Shown here one piece after another: positions 32,206 to 40,897 of a stretch of DNA of 42,076 bases. This DNA is from Deltaproteobacteria bacterium (GTDB lineage: Bacteria > CG2-30-53-67). Under the pieces are notes generated by a model. It made no database searches, had not been told where the DNA came from, and was given only the letters and a program-made list of their open reading frames with translations. Position 1 is the first letter of the stretch; each line of letters opens with the position of its first letter. The DNA is taken from positions 1-42,076 of the forward strand of contig JAADIO010000041.1 in NCBI GenBank assembly GCA_013151235.1, written 5' to 3'. A program made the position numbers and the translations under genes.

Positions 32206-33749
32206 TGAACCCGCAGAACAAAAGCATCGGGATGCCCCTTTTGAAGAAAATCCCGGAACCTCAGTTGAGCGAAGAGACACTGAATCGAATCCCCCGCAGT
32301 TATCTCAAACGTTTCCTCCTCTTTCCCTTTTTCGAGGACGACAGCGGAGTCCGGGTGGCGATTTCCGACCCGGCGAACATGGCCCCGCTGTACGACCTGG
32401 GCAAATTACTGCTCAAGCATGTCGAACCCTACACAGCCACGGAGGAGGAGATCAACCGGAGCATCAACCTCTACTTCGGAAGTGCCACCGATACGGCCGA
32501 GCGGGTCATCGACGATCTCTCGGGGGAGGAATTCGAAAATATTGCCGAAGAGTTGGAAGAGGTGCAGGATCTCCTCGATGCCGAAACCGAGGCGCCGATC
32601 ATCAAACTGATCAACCTGATCCTCTACCAGGCCGTAGAGTCCCGGGCCAGCGATATCCATCTCGAACCCTATGAAAAGGACATGCTGGTCCGATACCGGA
32701 TCGACGGTGTCCTCTACGAACGGCTCCAGCCTCCGAAAAAATTTCAGTCTGCTCTGATCTCCCGGATCAAGATCATGGCGAACCTCAACATCGCCGAGAA
32801 ACGTCTCCCTCAGGACGGCCGGATCAAGATCAAGATCGCGAACAAAGAAGTCGACATACGGGTCTCTATCATCCCCACCGCCTTCGGGGAACGTGTCGTT
32901 TTGAGGCTCCTGGACAAGAATGCCACGATCTTCGACCTCGAAGATATCGGCCTCGTGGACCGGAACTATAAACTCTTTTCCCGCATGATCCGGAAGAGTC
33001 ACGGCATCATCTTAGTCTCCGGACCGACGGGAAGCGGGAAAAGCACAAGTCTCTACGCCGCGCTGAACAAGATCAATTCCCCCGACAAAAACATCCTCAC
33101 CATCGAGGATCCGATCGAATACCAGATCAAGGGAATCGGACAGATCCAGGCCAATCCGAAGATCGACCTGACCTTTGCCAGGGGACTCCGGTCCATTCTC
33201 CGCCAGGACCCGGACGTCATCATGATCGGAGAAATCCGGGACTTGGAGACGGCGGAAATCGCCATCCAGGCCTCACTGACAGGACATCTTGTCTTTTCCA
33301 CACTCCACACCAACGATGCCGCCGGAGCGATCACCCGGTTGACCGATATGGGGATCGAGCCCTTTCTCGTTTCCTCCTCAATTCTCGGGATCATGGCCCA
33401 GCGCCTGGTCCGGGTGATCTGCCCGATCTGTAAAGTCTCCTACAAACCGACCCGGGCCGAATTAGAGGAGCTGGGCCTGGATCCGGATCGTGTGAAAAAT
33501 CCGGTTTTTTCACACGGAAAAGGATGCGATCAATGCCTTGAAACCGGATATCACGGAAGGACCGGGATCTATGAACTGATGGTGGCAAACGACAACATCA
33601 ACAAACTAATTATGCAGAATGCAGACTCAAACCGGATCAAGGAAAAATCGGTTCAAAACGGAATGCGAACCCTTCGGGAAGACGGCGCCTATAAGGTCCT
33701 GCAAGGGATCACCACCATTGAAGAGGTCCTTCGGGTCACGCAGGAGTAG
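32202..33749 (+). CDS. gspE: Type II secretion system assembly ATPase
   Basis: This 515-residue cytoplasmic hexameric ATPase powers pseudopilus assembly. The N1E-type domain binds GspL. The core has ASDIHLEPYE (149-158), Walker A GPTGSGKST (274-282), an Asp box with LTIEDPIEY, Walker B VIMIGEIRD and a His box (TGHLVFSTLHTNDA). The four-cysteine zinc motif is intact (CPIC ... CDQC). The start is ATG 32202 or 32205; GGAAGG lies upstream inside gspD. Downstream is an unusually long noncoding gap before gspF. Confidence 0.95.
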   Translation: MMNPQNKSIGMPLLKKIPEPQLSEETLNRIPRSYLKRFLLFPFFEDDSGVRVAISDPANMAPLYDLGKLLLKHVEPYTATEEEINRSINLYFGSATDTAERVIDDLSGEEFENIAEELEEVQDLLDAETEAPIIKLINLILYQAVESRASDIHLEPYEKDMLVRYRIDGVLYERLQPPKKFQSALISRIKIMANLNIAEKRLPQDGRIKIKIANKEVDIRVSIIPTAFGERVVLRLLDKNATIFDLEDIGLVDRNYKLFSRMIRKSHGIILVSGPTGSGKSTSLYAALNKINSPDKNILTIEDPIEYQIKGIGQIQANPKIDLTFARGLRSILRQDPDVIMIGEIRDLETAEIAIQASLTGHLVFSTLHTNDAAGAITRLTDMGIEPFLVSSSILGIMAQRLVRVICPICKVSYKPTRAELEELGLDPDRVKNPVFSHGKGCDQCLETGYHGRTGIYELMVANDNINKLIMQNADSNRIKEKSVQNGMRTLREDGAYKVLQGITTIEEVLRVTQE

Positions 33750-33815
33750 GAACAGAAACCAGAAATCAGGAATTAGAAACTGGGGATCAGCAATCGGCAG
33801 CCGGCAACAACCGGC

Positions 33816-33861
33816 AATTTCCGTCTCAAATTCTTTAGATGCAAGGCGCTCGATTTTTGAG
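33816..33861 (+). repeat. Partial copy of the element at 34119-34241
   Basis: The sequence ATTTCCGTCTCAAATTCTTT continuing through AGATGCAAGGCG and CGATTTTTGAG matches the left end of the 34119 element with a few substitutions. The rest of the element is absent, so this is a truncated, older insertion. Confidence 0.75.
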
Positions 33862-33976
33862 TTTGATGATTAACGTGGGAATTACCCAAGGCTTTACGAA
33901 AAGATCCGATCGCCCCGCGCGAAGGTTTTGAGGAGTAATGAAGAACGGTTGGTCATCTTTATTGGGTAACAAACAT

Positions 33977-34111
33977 TGATGAAGTCGTAAAAAGTCCGTT
34001 CGACCCTTCGACACGCTCAGGGCGAACGGTGTAAGTCATTGATATTCCGTTCGTGGTGAGCTTGTCGAACCATGAACGGAATCCGAAAAACGACTTTTTA
34101 CGACACCATCA
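33977..34111. repeat. Nested palindromic repeat (MITE-like) with GTCGTAAAAAGTC ends
   Basis: The left end TGATGAAGTCGTAAAAAGTC (33977-33996) is almost the reverse complement of the right end (34092-34111). Inside are a CCGTTCG/CGAACGG pair around CCCTTCGACACGCTCAGGG and a 14-base near-perfect stem ATTCCGTTCGTGGT/ACCATGAACGGAAT (34044-34082). From memory, repeats with these ends are widespread in Desulfobacterota and related genomes; a genome-wide search would confirm copy number. Confidence 0.8.
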
Positions 34112-34118
34112 AACATTA

Positions 34119-34241
34119 AATTCCGTTTCAAATGCTTCAGATGCAAGGCGCGCGATTTTTGAGGAATGAGGCGTACATTTTGTACGCTGCAGTGACGAGG
34201 AAATCGCAGCAACGCCGCAGATGAAGTATTTGAGACGGAAT
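34119..34241. repeat. About 120-base hairpin-forming palindromic element
   Basis: ATTCCGTTTCAAATGCTTCA at the left pairs with TGAAGTATTTGAGACGGAAT at the right; the arms continue inwards imperfectly to a perfect central hairpin GCGTACA-TTT-TGTACGC (34171-34187). The element ends about ten bases before the gspF ATG, so the gspF ribosome-binding region borders or falls in the hairpin. Confidence 0.8.
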
Positions 34242-34251
34242 CAAAGAGCCT

Positions 34252-35469
34252 ATGGCAGTCTACGAATACAAAGCCCTCAACAAAAAAGGCAAAACCATTA
34301 CGGGGGTCATTGATGCCGATTCCACCCAGGAGGCACGGAGCAAACTCCGGGAAGCGGAAGTCTTTCTGACCGATCTTTACGAAACAACCGCCGTCCAGGG
34401 AAAAAAGAGTTCCGCCAACATCGTCCTTTTTGCTCGAATCCGCCCCATTGAGATCTCGGTCATGATCCGGCAGATCTCCACGTTACTCAACGCGGGGATC
34501 CCCTTAGTGGAAACTCTGTCGGCGGTGATTGAACAGATCGACAATAAGGGCTTGCAAAAAATCATGTCCCAGGTCCGGGAATCAGTCCGGGAAGGAATGA
34601 GTTTTGCCGATGCCCTGTCCCGTCATCCCCGTGCCTTCTCATCATTGATGGTGAATATGATCCGCTCCGGCGAGAGCAGTGGCTCTCTGGACATTGTCTT
34701 GCTCCGGCTGGCCGATTTTCTGGAACAGCAGGTCGAGCTGAAACGGAAGGTCGGATCGGCATTGATCTACCCGGCGGTGACCATCTCGATTGCCCTGATC
34801 GTCCTGCTCTTTCTCCTCATCTATGTCGTCCCGTCGGTGACGCAGATTTTCGCCGACATGAAGCAAACCCTGCCGTTGCCTACGGCAATCCTCATTGTCA
34901 TCAGCCGTTTTACCCAGAACTACTGGTGGCTTTTCCTTTTTCTGATTCTTGCCGTCTTTTCCGGCATGAAAGCCTATACCCGGACCGAGCAGGGACGGAT
35001 CCATTTCGATCGTCTCAAGTTAAAAATGCCTCTCTTCGGATCTCTCGTCCGCAAGATCGCCATCACCCGTTTTTCCCGGACCCTGGGGACACTTCTGAAA
35101 AACGGAGTCCCCCTGCTGAACGCGCTGGACATCGTCAAGAACGTCGTCGGAAACAAGATCCTGGAGCAAACCATTGAAGATGCCCGAACCCATATCGGGG
35201 AAGGATCCACGATTCATGAGCCCTTAAAACGGAGCGGTGTCTTCCCTCCGATTGTCATCCACATGATCTTCGTAGGAGAAAAGAGCGGCACACTGGAGGA
35301 GATGCTGAACAAAGTGGCCGACACCACGGACAATGAGATCAACTCCACCATCAGCACTCTGACCTCCCTGTTGGAACCGATTATGATCGTCGGACTGGCG
35401 CTGGTGGTGGGCTTTATCGTCCTCTCGATTCTGCTGCCGATCTTTGAAATCAATCAATTGATCCGATAA
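34252..35469 (+). CDS. gspF: Type II secretion system inner-membrane platform protein
   Basis: This 405-residue protein has the GspF/PilC pattern: MAVYEYKALNKKGKTITGVI start, two T2SSF domains (about 70-190 and 270-400) and three hydrophobic helices (about 170-200, 220-245 and 375-400). Conserved segments include MIRQISTLLNAGIPLVETL and FSRTLGTLLKNGVPLLNAL. It couples GspE ATP hydrolysis to pseudopilus extension. Only a weak ribosome site (AAAGAG) precedes the ATG, directly after the repeat hairpin. It is otherwise complete and shows no decay. Confidence 0.95.
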   Translation: MAVYEYKALNKKGKTITGVIDADSTQEARSKLREAEVFLTDLYETTAVQGKKSSANIVLFARIRPIEISVMIRQISTLLNAGIPLVETLSAVIEQIDNKGLQKIMSQVRESVREGMSFADALSRHPRAFSSLMVNMIRSGESSGSLDIVLLRLADFLEQQVELKRKVGSALIYPAVTISIALIVLLFLLIYVVPSVTQIFADMKQTLPLPTAILIVISRFTQNYWWLFLFLILAVFSGMKAYTRTEQGRIHFDRLKLKMPLFGSLVRKIAITRFSRTLGTLLKNGVPLLNALDIVKNVVGNKILEQTIEDARTHIGEGSTIHEPLKRSGVFPPIVIHMIFVGEKSGTLEEMLNKVADTTDNEINSTISTLTSLLEPIMIVGLALVVGFIVLSILLPIFEINQLIR

Positions 35470-35487
35470 TGAAACAGGAGGTTGCCC

Positions 35488-35922
35488 ATGCTCGACCGGA
35501 AAGGCTTTACCTTAATCGAACTGTTAGTGGTCCTGGTCATTCTTTCGATCCTGGCCACCATTATCGGTCCCAAACTCTTCGGCCGGACGGAAGAGGCCCG
35601 GAGGACCGCCGCTATGGTGCAGATCCGGAATATTGAAAGCGCACTGGCCCTTTATGAACGGGACAACGGAAGTTTTCCCACGACTGAACAGGGCCTCAAA
35701 GCCCTTGTTGAAAAACCGTCGGGCGATCCGGTCCCCCCAAACTGGCACGAGGGAGGATACCTGGACAAAGGGAAGGTCCCGCTCGACCCTTGGCACAATC
35801 CCTATGTCTACCTCTCCCCCGGTGTCCACAGCAAGGAATATGATCTGGAATCCTATGGGGCGGATGGGGAAGACGGCGGCGAAGGGAAGTATGCGGATAT
35901 CGAAAGCTGGAACCTGGAATAA
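35488..35922 (+). CDS. gspG: Major pseudopilin
   Basis: This 144-residue prepilin has leader MLDRKG, cut before FTLIELLVVLVILSILA (Glu5 present). The C-terminal calcium loop (YGADGEDGGEGKYADIESW) is typical of GspG, as is NGSFPTTEQGLKALV. It forms the shaft of the pseudopilus. I chose ATG 35488, six bases after AGGAGG, over an in-frame TTG at 35482. No prepilin peptidase gene is present in this window. Confidence 0.95.
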   Translation: MLDRKGFTLIELLVVLVILSILATIIGPKLFGRTEEARRTAAMVQIRNIESALALYERDNGSFPTTEQGLKALVEKPSGDPVPPNWHEGGYLDKGKVPLDPWHNPYVYLSPGVHSKEYDLESYGADGEDGGEGKYADIESWNLE

Positions 35923-36463
35923 GCCGGGGCAAGGGGGCTTCACTCTCCTTGAGTTGATCGTCACCCTTCTGCTGATCACCATCGTCCTGAGTTTTACCCT
36001 GCCGAAGATCGGGAATGTCCTTTATTCCACGGACCTCAGGGAGTCGGTGCGGCAATTGCGGGCATTGCTGACCGCGGCCCGAAGCCTGGCCGTCGCGGAA
36101 GGAATCCCGCGACGGATTGTCTGCGATCTTTCCAAAGGAGAAATACATGTTGAACGGGCGGTGTACCACAAAGAAGGCGAAATCGAAACAGTCCGCTACG
36201 AGATGGATTCATCGATCCTGATCCATCGCTATACCCTTCCCCGCCACGTGAAGATCGAAGACGTGATCACCGAAAGCGGTGACAAAATCACGGAAGGAAC
36301 GGCGACCCTCCGCATCGGGATCAACGGCATGATTTTCGGGAACCGGATCCATCTATTGCAGAAAGAGAAACAGTACACACTGGTGATCAATCCTCTTACG
36401 GGGAGAATCACTGTCGAACAAGGTTATACGGAGGAAACCCGGAATGCCGACAACGGGGAATAG
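35891..36463 (+). CDS. gspH: Minor pseudopilin GspH
   Basis: This protein of about 190 residues has a leader ending ...KPGQGG and cut before FTLLELIVTLLLITIVLSFTLPKI (Glu5 present). The GspH/FimT-type C-terminal domain follows (LRALLTAARSLAVAEGIPRRIVCDL). The same frame is open far upstream, but the ATG at 35891, inside the end of gspG, is the only start giving a sensible prepilin leader; GAAGGGAAGT precedes it. The 32-base overlap with gspG suggests coupled translation. It helps form the pseudopilus tip complex. Confidence 0.85.
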   Translation: MRISKAGTWNKPGQGGFTLLELIVTLLLITIVLSFTLPKIGNVLYSTDLRESVRQLRALLTAARSLAVAEGIPRRIVCDLSKGEIHVERAVYHKEGEIETVRYEMDSSILIHRYTLPRHVKIEDVITESGDKITEGTATLRIGINGMIFGNRIHLLQKEKQYTLVINPLTGRITVEQGYTEETRNADNGE

Positions 36464-36842
36464 AGGTTTTACCCTGATGGAGGTCATTTTCGCCGTTGCC
36501 ATCATGGGAATCTCTCTCGTCACGCTCCTGAACCTGCAGATCAAGACGATTCGGCTGCAACAGGTCACCAACCATACCGAGGAAGCCACCCTCCTGGCCC
36601 AGGAAATGATGACCCGAAAGATGCTCGAAATTACGAGCAGCCCGTCCATGCCGCAATATTTCGATGAAGGGGATTTTGAGAAAGAGGAGTTTGCATCCTA
36701 TCACTGGGAATATACTCTGTCGGCCACGGATGCCGATTCCCTCTTCCGGATCGACCTGACCGTCTTCTGGAATCCGGAAGACAAGAAAAACAACTCCGTT
36801 ACGCTTTCCAGTTTTGTCACGATGAAGGCGGCCGGCCTATGA
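36444..36842 (+). CDS. gspI: Minor pseudopilin GspI
   Basis: This 132-residue prepilin has leader MPTTGNRG and FTLMEVIFAVAIMGISLVTLL (Glu5 present). It is short, like other GspI proteins, and nucleates the tip complex with GspJ and GspK. Its start overlaps gspH by 20 bases and its stop overlaps gspJ by four. Confidence 0.92.
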   Translation: MPTTGNRGFTLMEVIFAVAIMGISLVTLLNLQIKTIRLQQVTNHTEEATLLAQEMMTRKMLEITSSPSMPQYFDEGDFEKEEFASYHWEYTLSATDADSLFRIDLTVFWNPEDKKNNSVTLSSFVTMKAAGL

Positions 36843-37498
36843 TCCTTTACCGTTCCGAAAAGGGCCTGACCCTGTTAGAGGTTCTTGTTGCGATCGTGAT
36901 CCTCTCAATTATCCTGGGTGTGATCTATTCCTCTTTCCTGGGAACGACGAGAACGGCCTCGATTCTGGAATCGAGTGAAGATGCCTACCAGACGGCACAG
37001 GCATTCTTCGATATGCTCTCCCGTGAACTACGCGGCACTTATTACCGAAAAGGAAGGACGCCGGCCGGACTCCTCGGTATCGCCTCGGAATCGAGAGAAA
37101 ACCCGACGGATGCCGTCTATTTCCTGACCACCTCGCTGGGGCGGCGTACTCCGAAGAGTACCGACGGAACCCTCGCGGAGGTCGGCTATTTCTTTGATGT
37201 GGACGAGCTGAGCAACACCCGGCATCTGATTAAAAGTATCGACATGACCCCCGACATGGACCTTCGGAAAGGAGGAAAGTTTTATCCTTTAACGGACCGG
37301 GTGAAAAGTCTGAAATTCTCTTATTTCCAGGCCCGGGAGAACAAGTGGTTTGACCAATGGAAGAAACCCGATCTGCCCGACCTGATCCGCGTGGAGCTGA
37401 CCGTCCTCGACGATCAGGACCACCCGATTTATTTTCGGACCACCCTCCAGCCGATGCTGCGCCGGGGTAAAAAAATCAGGGGGAACCCGGTCCCATGA
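36839..37498 (+). CDS. gspJ: Minor pseudopilin GspJ
   Basis: This 219-residue prepilin has leader MILYRSEKG cut before LTLLEVLVAIVILSIILGVIY (Glu5 present). The body has DMLSRELRGTYY and a beta-rich C-terminus (VKSLKFSYFQ...LPDLIRVELTVLDD) characteristic of GspJ. It starts in an ATGA overlap with gspI and ends in one with gspK. Confidence 0.92.
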   Translation: MILYRSEKGLTLLEVLVAIVILSIILGVIYSSFLGTTRTASILESSEDAYQTAQAFFDMLSRELRGTYYRKGRTPAGLLGIASESRENPTDAVYFLTTSLGRRTPKSTDGTLAEVGYFFDVDELSNTRHLIKSIDMTPDMDLRKGGKFYPLTDRVKSLKFSYFQARENKWFDQWKKPDLPDLIRVELTVLDDQDHPIYFRTTLQPMLRRGKKIRGNPVP

Positions 37499-38481
37499 AA
37501 ACAGACCACGTCAGAGAAGGCAGGCGGCATAATGAGCGGGGGATCGCCCTGATCCTCGTGCTGCTCGTCGTCGGGGCACTTTCCGCTCTGCTTCTTGACC
37601 TGAACTATACCACCCGGATCAACCTCCATCTCGCTGACAATTTCCGGGACCAGACCCGTGCCTCCTTCCTGGCACGGGGAACCCTGGAGGCGGCCATCGC
37701 CCTGTTGCTGGCCGACGAGAACTTTGACTTCGACGATCCCGACAGCCCAGAGGATGCTATTTGGGCCACTCCCAACGTCCACGAAGAAGCAGGAGGCACC
37801 ATCCGGATCCAAATGGCCATTCACGATGAAGATGGAAAGATCTCCATCAACGATACGAAGAATCTTTTCCTGAAGAACTCCACTCAGGCGGGTCGGCTTC
37901 CCGGGCTCGCGCAGAACATCCAGTCCGTCCTTACACTGGACGACACCGTCATGGATTCGATCCAGGACTGGATTGACAGCGATAACGTGGTATTCAATTT
38001 CGGCGCCGAAAACGACTATTATCAATCACTTGATCCACCCTACGAGATCCGTAACGGAGAGATCTGGGACCTGACGGAGCTTTTCCGGATCCAGGGGATC
38101 GATGACCGTATTTATTACGGGGGCACCGAGGAAGTCCCCGTGGGACTCTCCGACATCTTCACCGATATCGGCGGGGATGACAAACCACGGAAGATCAATG
38201 TCAACACGGCTCCCGATGAAGTACTGGTCGCTCTCGGCGATCGATCCTTTGCCGATGAAGTCGAAGCGGCACGACCGATTGAGTCCTCGGCCGACCTGAA
38301 GGGACTCAACGGATATAGTGCCCTCCCCGAAAACATCCGGAAGATGCTCGATGTAAAATCGACCTACTTTTCCGTCGACACCAAAGTCAAAGTCAACCGG
38401 ATTGTGAAATCCGTTTATGCAGTCTTGAAAAGAATCCCAAATAATGATACGGTAAACATCGTCTACTGGCGCGAGGAGTAA
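37495..38481 (+). CDS. gspK: Minor pseudopilin GspK
   Basis: This 328-residue protein begins with ...RRHNERG then IALILVLLVVGALSALLLDL. The Glu5 of other pseudopilins is missing, as is normal for GspK, which caps the tip. The helix-hairpin-helix-like segments (KINVNTAPDEVLVAL) and acidic alpha-domain (SIQDWIDSDN) are typical. It is about the usual family length. Confidence 0.93.
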   Translation: MKTDHVREGRRHNERGIALILVLLVVGALSALLLDLNYTTRINLHLADNFRDQTRASFLARGTLEAAIALLLADENFDFDDPDSPEDAIWATPNVHEEAGGTIRIQMAIHDEDGKISINDTKNLFLKNSTQAGRLPGLAQNIQSVLTLDDTVMDSIQDWIDSDNVVFNFGAENDYYQSLDPPYEIRNGEIWDLTELFRIQGIDDRIYYGGTEEVPVGLSDIFTDIGGDDKPRKINVNTAPDEVLVALGDRSFADEVEAARPIESSADLKGLNGYSALPENIRKMLDVKSTYFSVDTKVKVNRIVKSVYAVLKRIPNNDTVNIVYWREE

Positions 38482-38490
38482 AGAGCGGAT

Positions 38491-40032
38491 ATGTCAAGAA
38501 TCATTACAGCAATTGAAATCTTCCGGGATGCTCTTTACGGTGTCGAGATCGGCGTGCAGCGGAAGCAGGTCGAAATTCTCCGGTTGATTGAGGAACCGTT
38601 GCGGAAAGATGCACTCACGTCGGAGGGGCTTTCGCTCTTCTTCACGGAGCACCAATTACACAAGGAGGAAGTCATTACCTCCGTGTCCGGAGACATGCTC
38701 ATCACACGAAGAGTCTCCGTTCCGTTCCGGGATCGGGGCAGGATCAACAAGATCCTCCCCTTCGAACTGGAACCTCTCGTTCCCTTCCCCCTTTCCGAGC
38801 TGGAGATCTGTTACCGGGTCCTGGAGCAGGATCGCGACCGAAGCAACCTCCTGGTCTACAGCCTCCCGAAGAAGGTGCTGGATCAACGTTCGTCACTCTT
38901 TGCCGATGCCGGAATTCCCCTTCAAATGATCGGGGTTTCTTCCCTGGCGGCGGCAAATGCACTCTTTACCCTCAAACAGATCGAAAAAAGCAAGACCATC
39001 CTCCACCTTCATGTCCTTCCCGATTTCAGCATCCTCTCCATCTACCGGATGGGCGTGTTGCAACACTTCGTAAATCTCACTTGGGGAGGGCAGGATCTCA
39101 CAAACAAGCTGACGTCCATTACCGGACTGAATGTGGAGACACTTCCGGAACGTTTTTCCTCCCTCACCCCGACGGAAAAAGATGAAATCACCCGTGCCCT
39201 CTCGGGGGGGGAAACCGAAATCGCCTCACAGATACGGAAAGAGTGTAACCTTTACCTGATGCAGCCACAAACGAGCATGCCCGAGACCCTTTATGTGACG
39301 GGATACACTACCGGACTTCCGCTCCTCATTCCGCTCCTTGAGAAAGCCGTTGAGGTGCGGGCCAAAACCCCCGATCCTTTGCCTGCATTGAAACATTCCC
39401 TTGCGGAAGGAACCCCGGGGACGGGTCTGCCGGCCCCTCTCGGTCTGGCTTTCATGTGGATGGGGAAGGATGCTCTGGGGAGCGTATTCCGCAGACAGAA
39501 AACCTCCTTTTTCTCAAGCATCATAAACTCCAAACAGGAACTGCGCCATGCGCTGATCATTGTGGCCATCCTGATCGTGGGATTTTTCACGGACTTTTTT
39601 GTGGGGATCCAGGCAAAAGAATATCACTATCACCGGCTTCAACAGGAAATGCGCCTACTCTTCCATGAGACATTCCCCGATGTAAAAAATATTGTGAATG
39701 AACTGGAACAGATGAAACTGAAGATGAAGGACCTGGAAAAACAGAATGAGATCTTCAAAACTGTTTTCGGAGAGAAACCTTCCGCCCTGGAGGTTCTGAA
39801 TGAGCTGAGTGTCCGGATCCCCAAAGACATTGAACTTGCCATCACGGATTTCACCATTGACGACAAATCGATCCGCTTCACGGGATGGACCGATACCTTC
39901 GAATCGGTGAACAAGATCGAAAAGGAACTCAGAAAGTCAACAATCTTTGTGAATGCCAAGGTCAGCAACGCCAAGGTCGGCAGAAACAAGAGCCGGATCA
40001 ACTTCCAGATATTAATTCCATTCAAGAAATAA
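38491..40032 (+). CDS. gspL: Type II secretion system protein L (PilM/PilN-like)
   Basis: This 513-residue bitopic protein has a cytoplasmic actin-like (PilM-type) domain over about 1-340 that should bind GspE (GDMLITRRVSVPFRDRGRINKILPFELEPLVPFPLSE). One membrane helix follows (about 352-372, ALIIVAILIVGFFTDFF), then a coiled coil and a periplasmic ferredoxin-like PilN-type domain (ELSVRIPKDIELAITDFTIDD). Ribosome site GAGGAG lies between gspK and the ATG. It is followed not by gspM but by a ParA-like gene. Confidence 0.9.
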   Translation: MSRIITAIEIFRDALYGVEIGVQRKQVEILRLIEEPLRKDALTSEGLSLFFTEHQLHKEEVITSVSGDMLITRRVSVPFRDRGRINKILPFELEPLVPFPLSELEICYRVLEQDRDRSNLLVYSLPKKVLDQRSSLFADAGIPLQMIGVSSLAAANALFTLKQIEKSKTILHLHVLPDFSILSIYRMGVLQHFVNLTWGGQDLTNKLTSITGLNVETLPERFSSLTPTEKDEITRALSGGETEIASQIRKECNLYLMQPQTSMPETLYVTGYTTGLPLLIPLLEKAVEVRAKTPDPLPALKHSLAEGTPGTGLPAPLGLAFMWMGKDALGSVFRRQKTSFFSSIINSKQELRHALIIVAILIVGFFTDFFVGIQAKEYHYHRLQQEMRLLFHETFPDVKNIVNELEQMKLKMKDLEKQNEIFKTVFGEKPSALEVLNELSVRIPKDIELAITDFTIDDKSIRFTGWTDTFESVNKIEKELRKSTIFVNAKVSNAKVGRNKSRINFQILIPFKK

Positions 40033-40090
40033 CGGGATTCTCCTGAAAGGGACGAAATGGCATTGCACCTGTTATCACGGCGGGAATTCG

Positions 40091-40852
40091 ATGAAGGTAA
40101 TTTCCATCATCAACCAGAAAGGAGGGATTGGAAAGACCACAACGGCCATCAATCTCTCGGCTTGTCTTGCGGAATTGGAGCAACGGGTACTCCTGATCGA
40201 TATGGACGCCCAGGCCAACGCCACAATCGGGCTGGATATCGATCCGGCCCGGTGCCGGAAGACCGTATACGATCTTCTGATCAACGAAGAAACGCCCTTC
40301 GAGGATGTCCGCTGCAAGACGATCCTGGATCGACTCGATCTCCTTCCGGGGCACATGGACTTGGCCGGTTGCGACGTTCAACTCGCACAAAGCACCAATC
40401 GTCCTTATCGGCTCGGCCATGCCCTGCAACGGGTGGACGGGGAATATGACTATACCATTATCGACTGCCCTCCCTCCCTCGGGGTGCTCAGTTTGAATGC
40501 CCTTCTGGCGTCGAGCGACATCATTATCCCGACCGAGGCAAAGTATTATGCAACCAAAGGATTCGACATGTTGAACAACATGCTGACCACCATCTCCATG
40601 CAATTAGGACACCGCATCCACCTCATGGGGATTCTGATTACCATGTTTGACAAAAGAACGACCCTGAACCGCATTTTTTATGAACAGATTCATGAATATT
40701 TCGGGGACAAGGTTTTCAAGACACGAATCCCGAGAAACATCACCCTGAGCGAAGCGGAAGTGTACCGAAAACCAATCATCCGATATGCCGCCAATTCGAC
40801 AGGAGCGAAGCACTATCGCCGTTTGGCCATTGAAGTCCTTTTCCATGAATAA
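40091..40852 (+). CDS. ParA/MinD-family ATPase inside the T2SS operon
   Basis: This 253-residue protein has a deviant Walker A KGGIGKTTT (K10 signature lysine, K15), Walker A' LLIDMDAQANATIG and Walker B YTIIDCPPSLG, the Soj/ParA pattern. There is no N-terminal DNA-binding domain and no ParB-like gene adjacent. ParA proteins form dimers with ATP on the nucleoid or at membranes and position plasmids, chromosomes or protein machines. Here it sits between gspL and the gspM-like gene, 58 and 45 bases from them, so a role in placing or coordinating the secretion machine is the best inference. The best Shine-Dalgarno sequence (AAAGGG) precedes another ATG at 40057, out of frame; the site just before 40091 is weak. 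Confidence 0.9.
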   Translation: MKVISIINQKGGIGKTTTAINLSACLAELEQRVLLIDMDAQANATIGLDIDPARCRKTVYDLLINEETPFEDVRCKTILDRLDLLPGHMDLAGCDVQLAQSTNRPYRLGHALQRVDGEYDYTIIDCPPSLGVLSLNALLASSDIIIPTEAKYYATKGFDMLNNMLTTISMQLGHRIHLMGILITMFDKRTTLNRIFYEQIHEYFGDKVFKTRIPRNITLSEAEVYRKPIIRYAANSTGAKHYRRLAIEVLFHE

Positions 40853-40897
40853 CGGCAACCGGGCCGTCCGGTAAAACATTCAGAAAGTGATCTATCC

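Larger units (their letters stand above)
33750..34251. other. Noncoding repeat island between gspE and gspF
   Basis: About 500 bases without a gene, the only sizeable gap inside the T2SS operon. It contains low-complexity CAGAAACCAGAAATCAGG-like sequence, a partial copy (33816-33861) and a full copy (34119-34241) of one palindromic element, and a second, nested palindromic element (33977-34111). A weaker 8-bp inverted pair (TTACCCAA 33882-33889, TTGGGTAA 33962-33969) encloses the middle part. Confidence 0.8.

Noticed and set aside
33977-34241. Possible CRISPR array or tRNA-like structure between gspE and gspF
   Set aside because: The repeats are inverted and of two types, not regularly spaced direct repeats, and no cloverleaf fits.
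35482-35487. TTG as the gspG start
   Set aside because: The ATG at 35488 has ideal AGGAGG spacing and the standard prepilin leader length.
40057-40449. Open frame of 130 codons with a good ribosome site
   Set aside because: Out of frame inside the ParA gene and without a plausible protein; kept only as a note on translation initiation.
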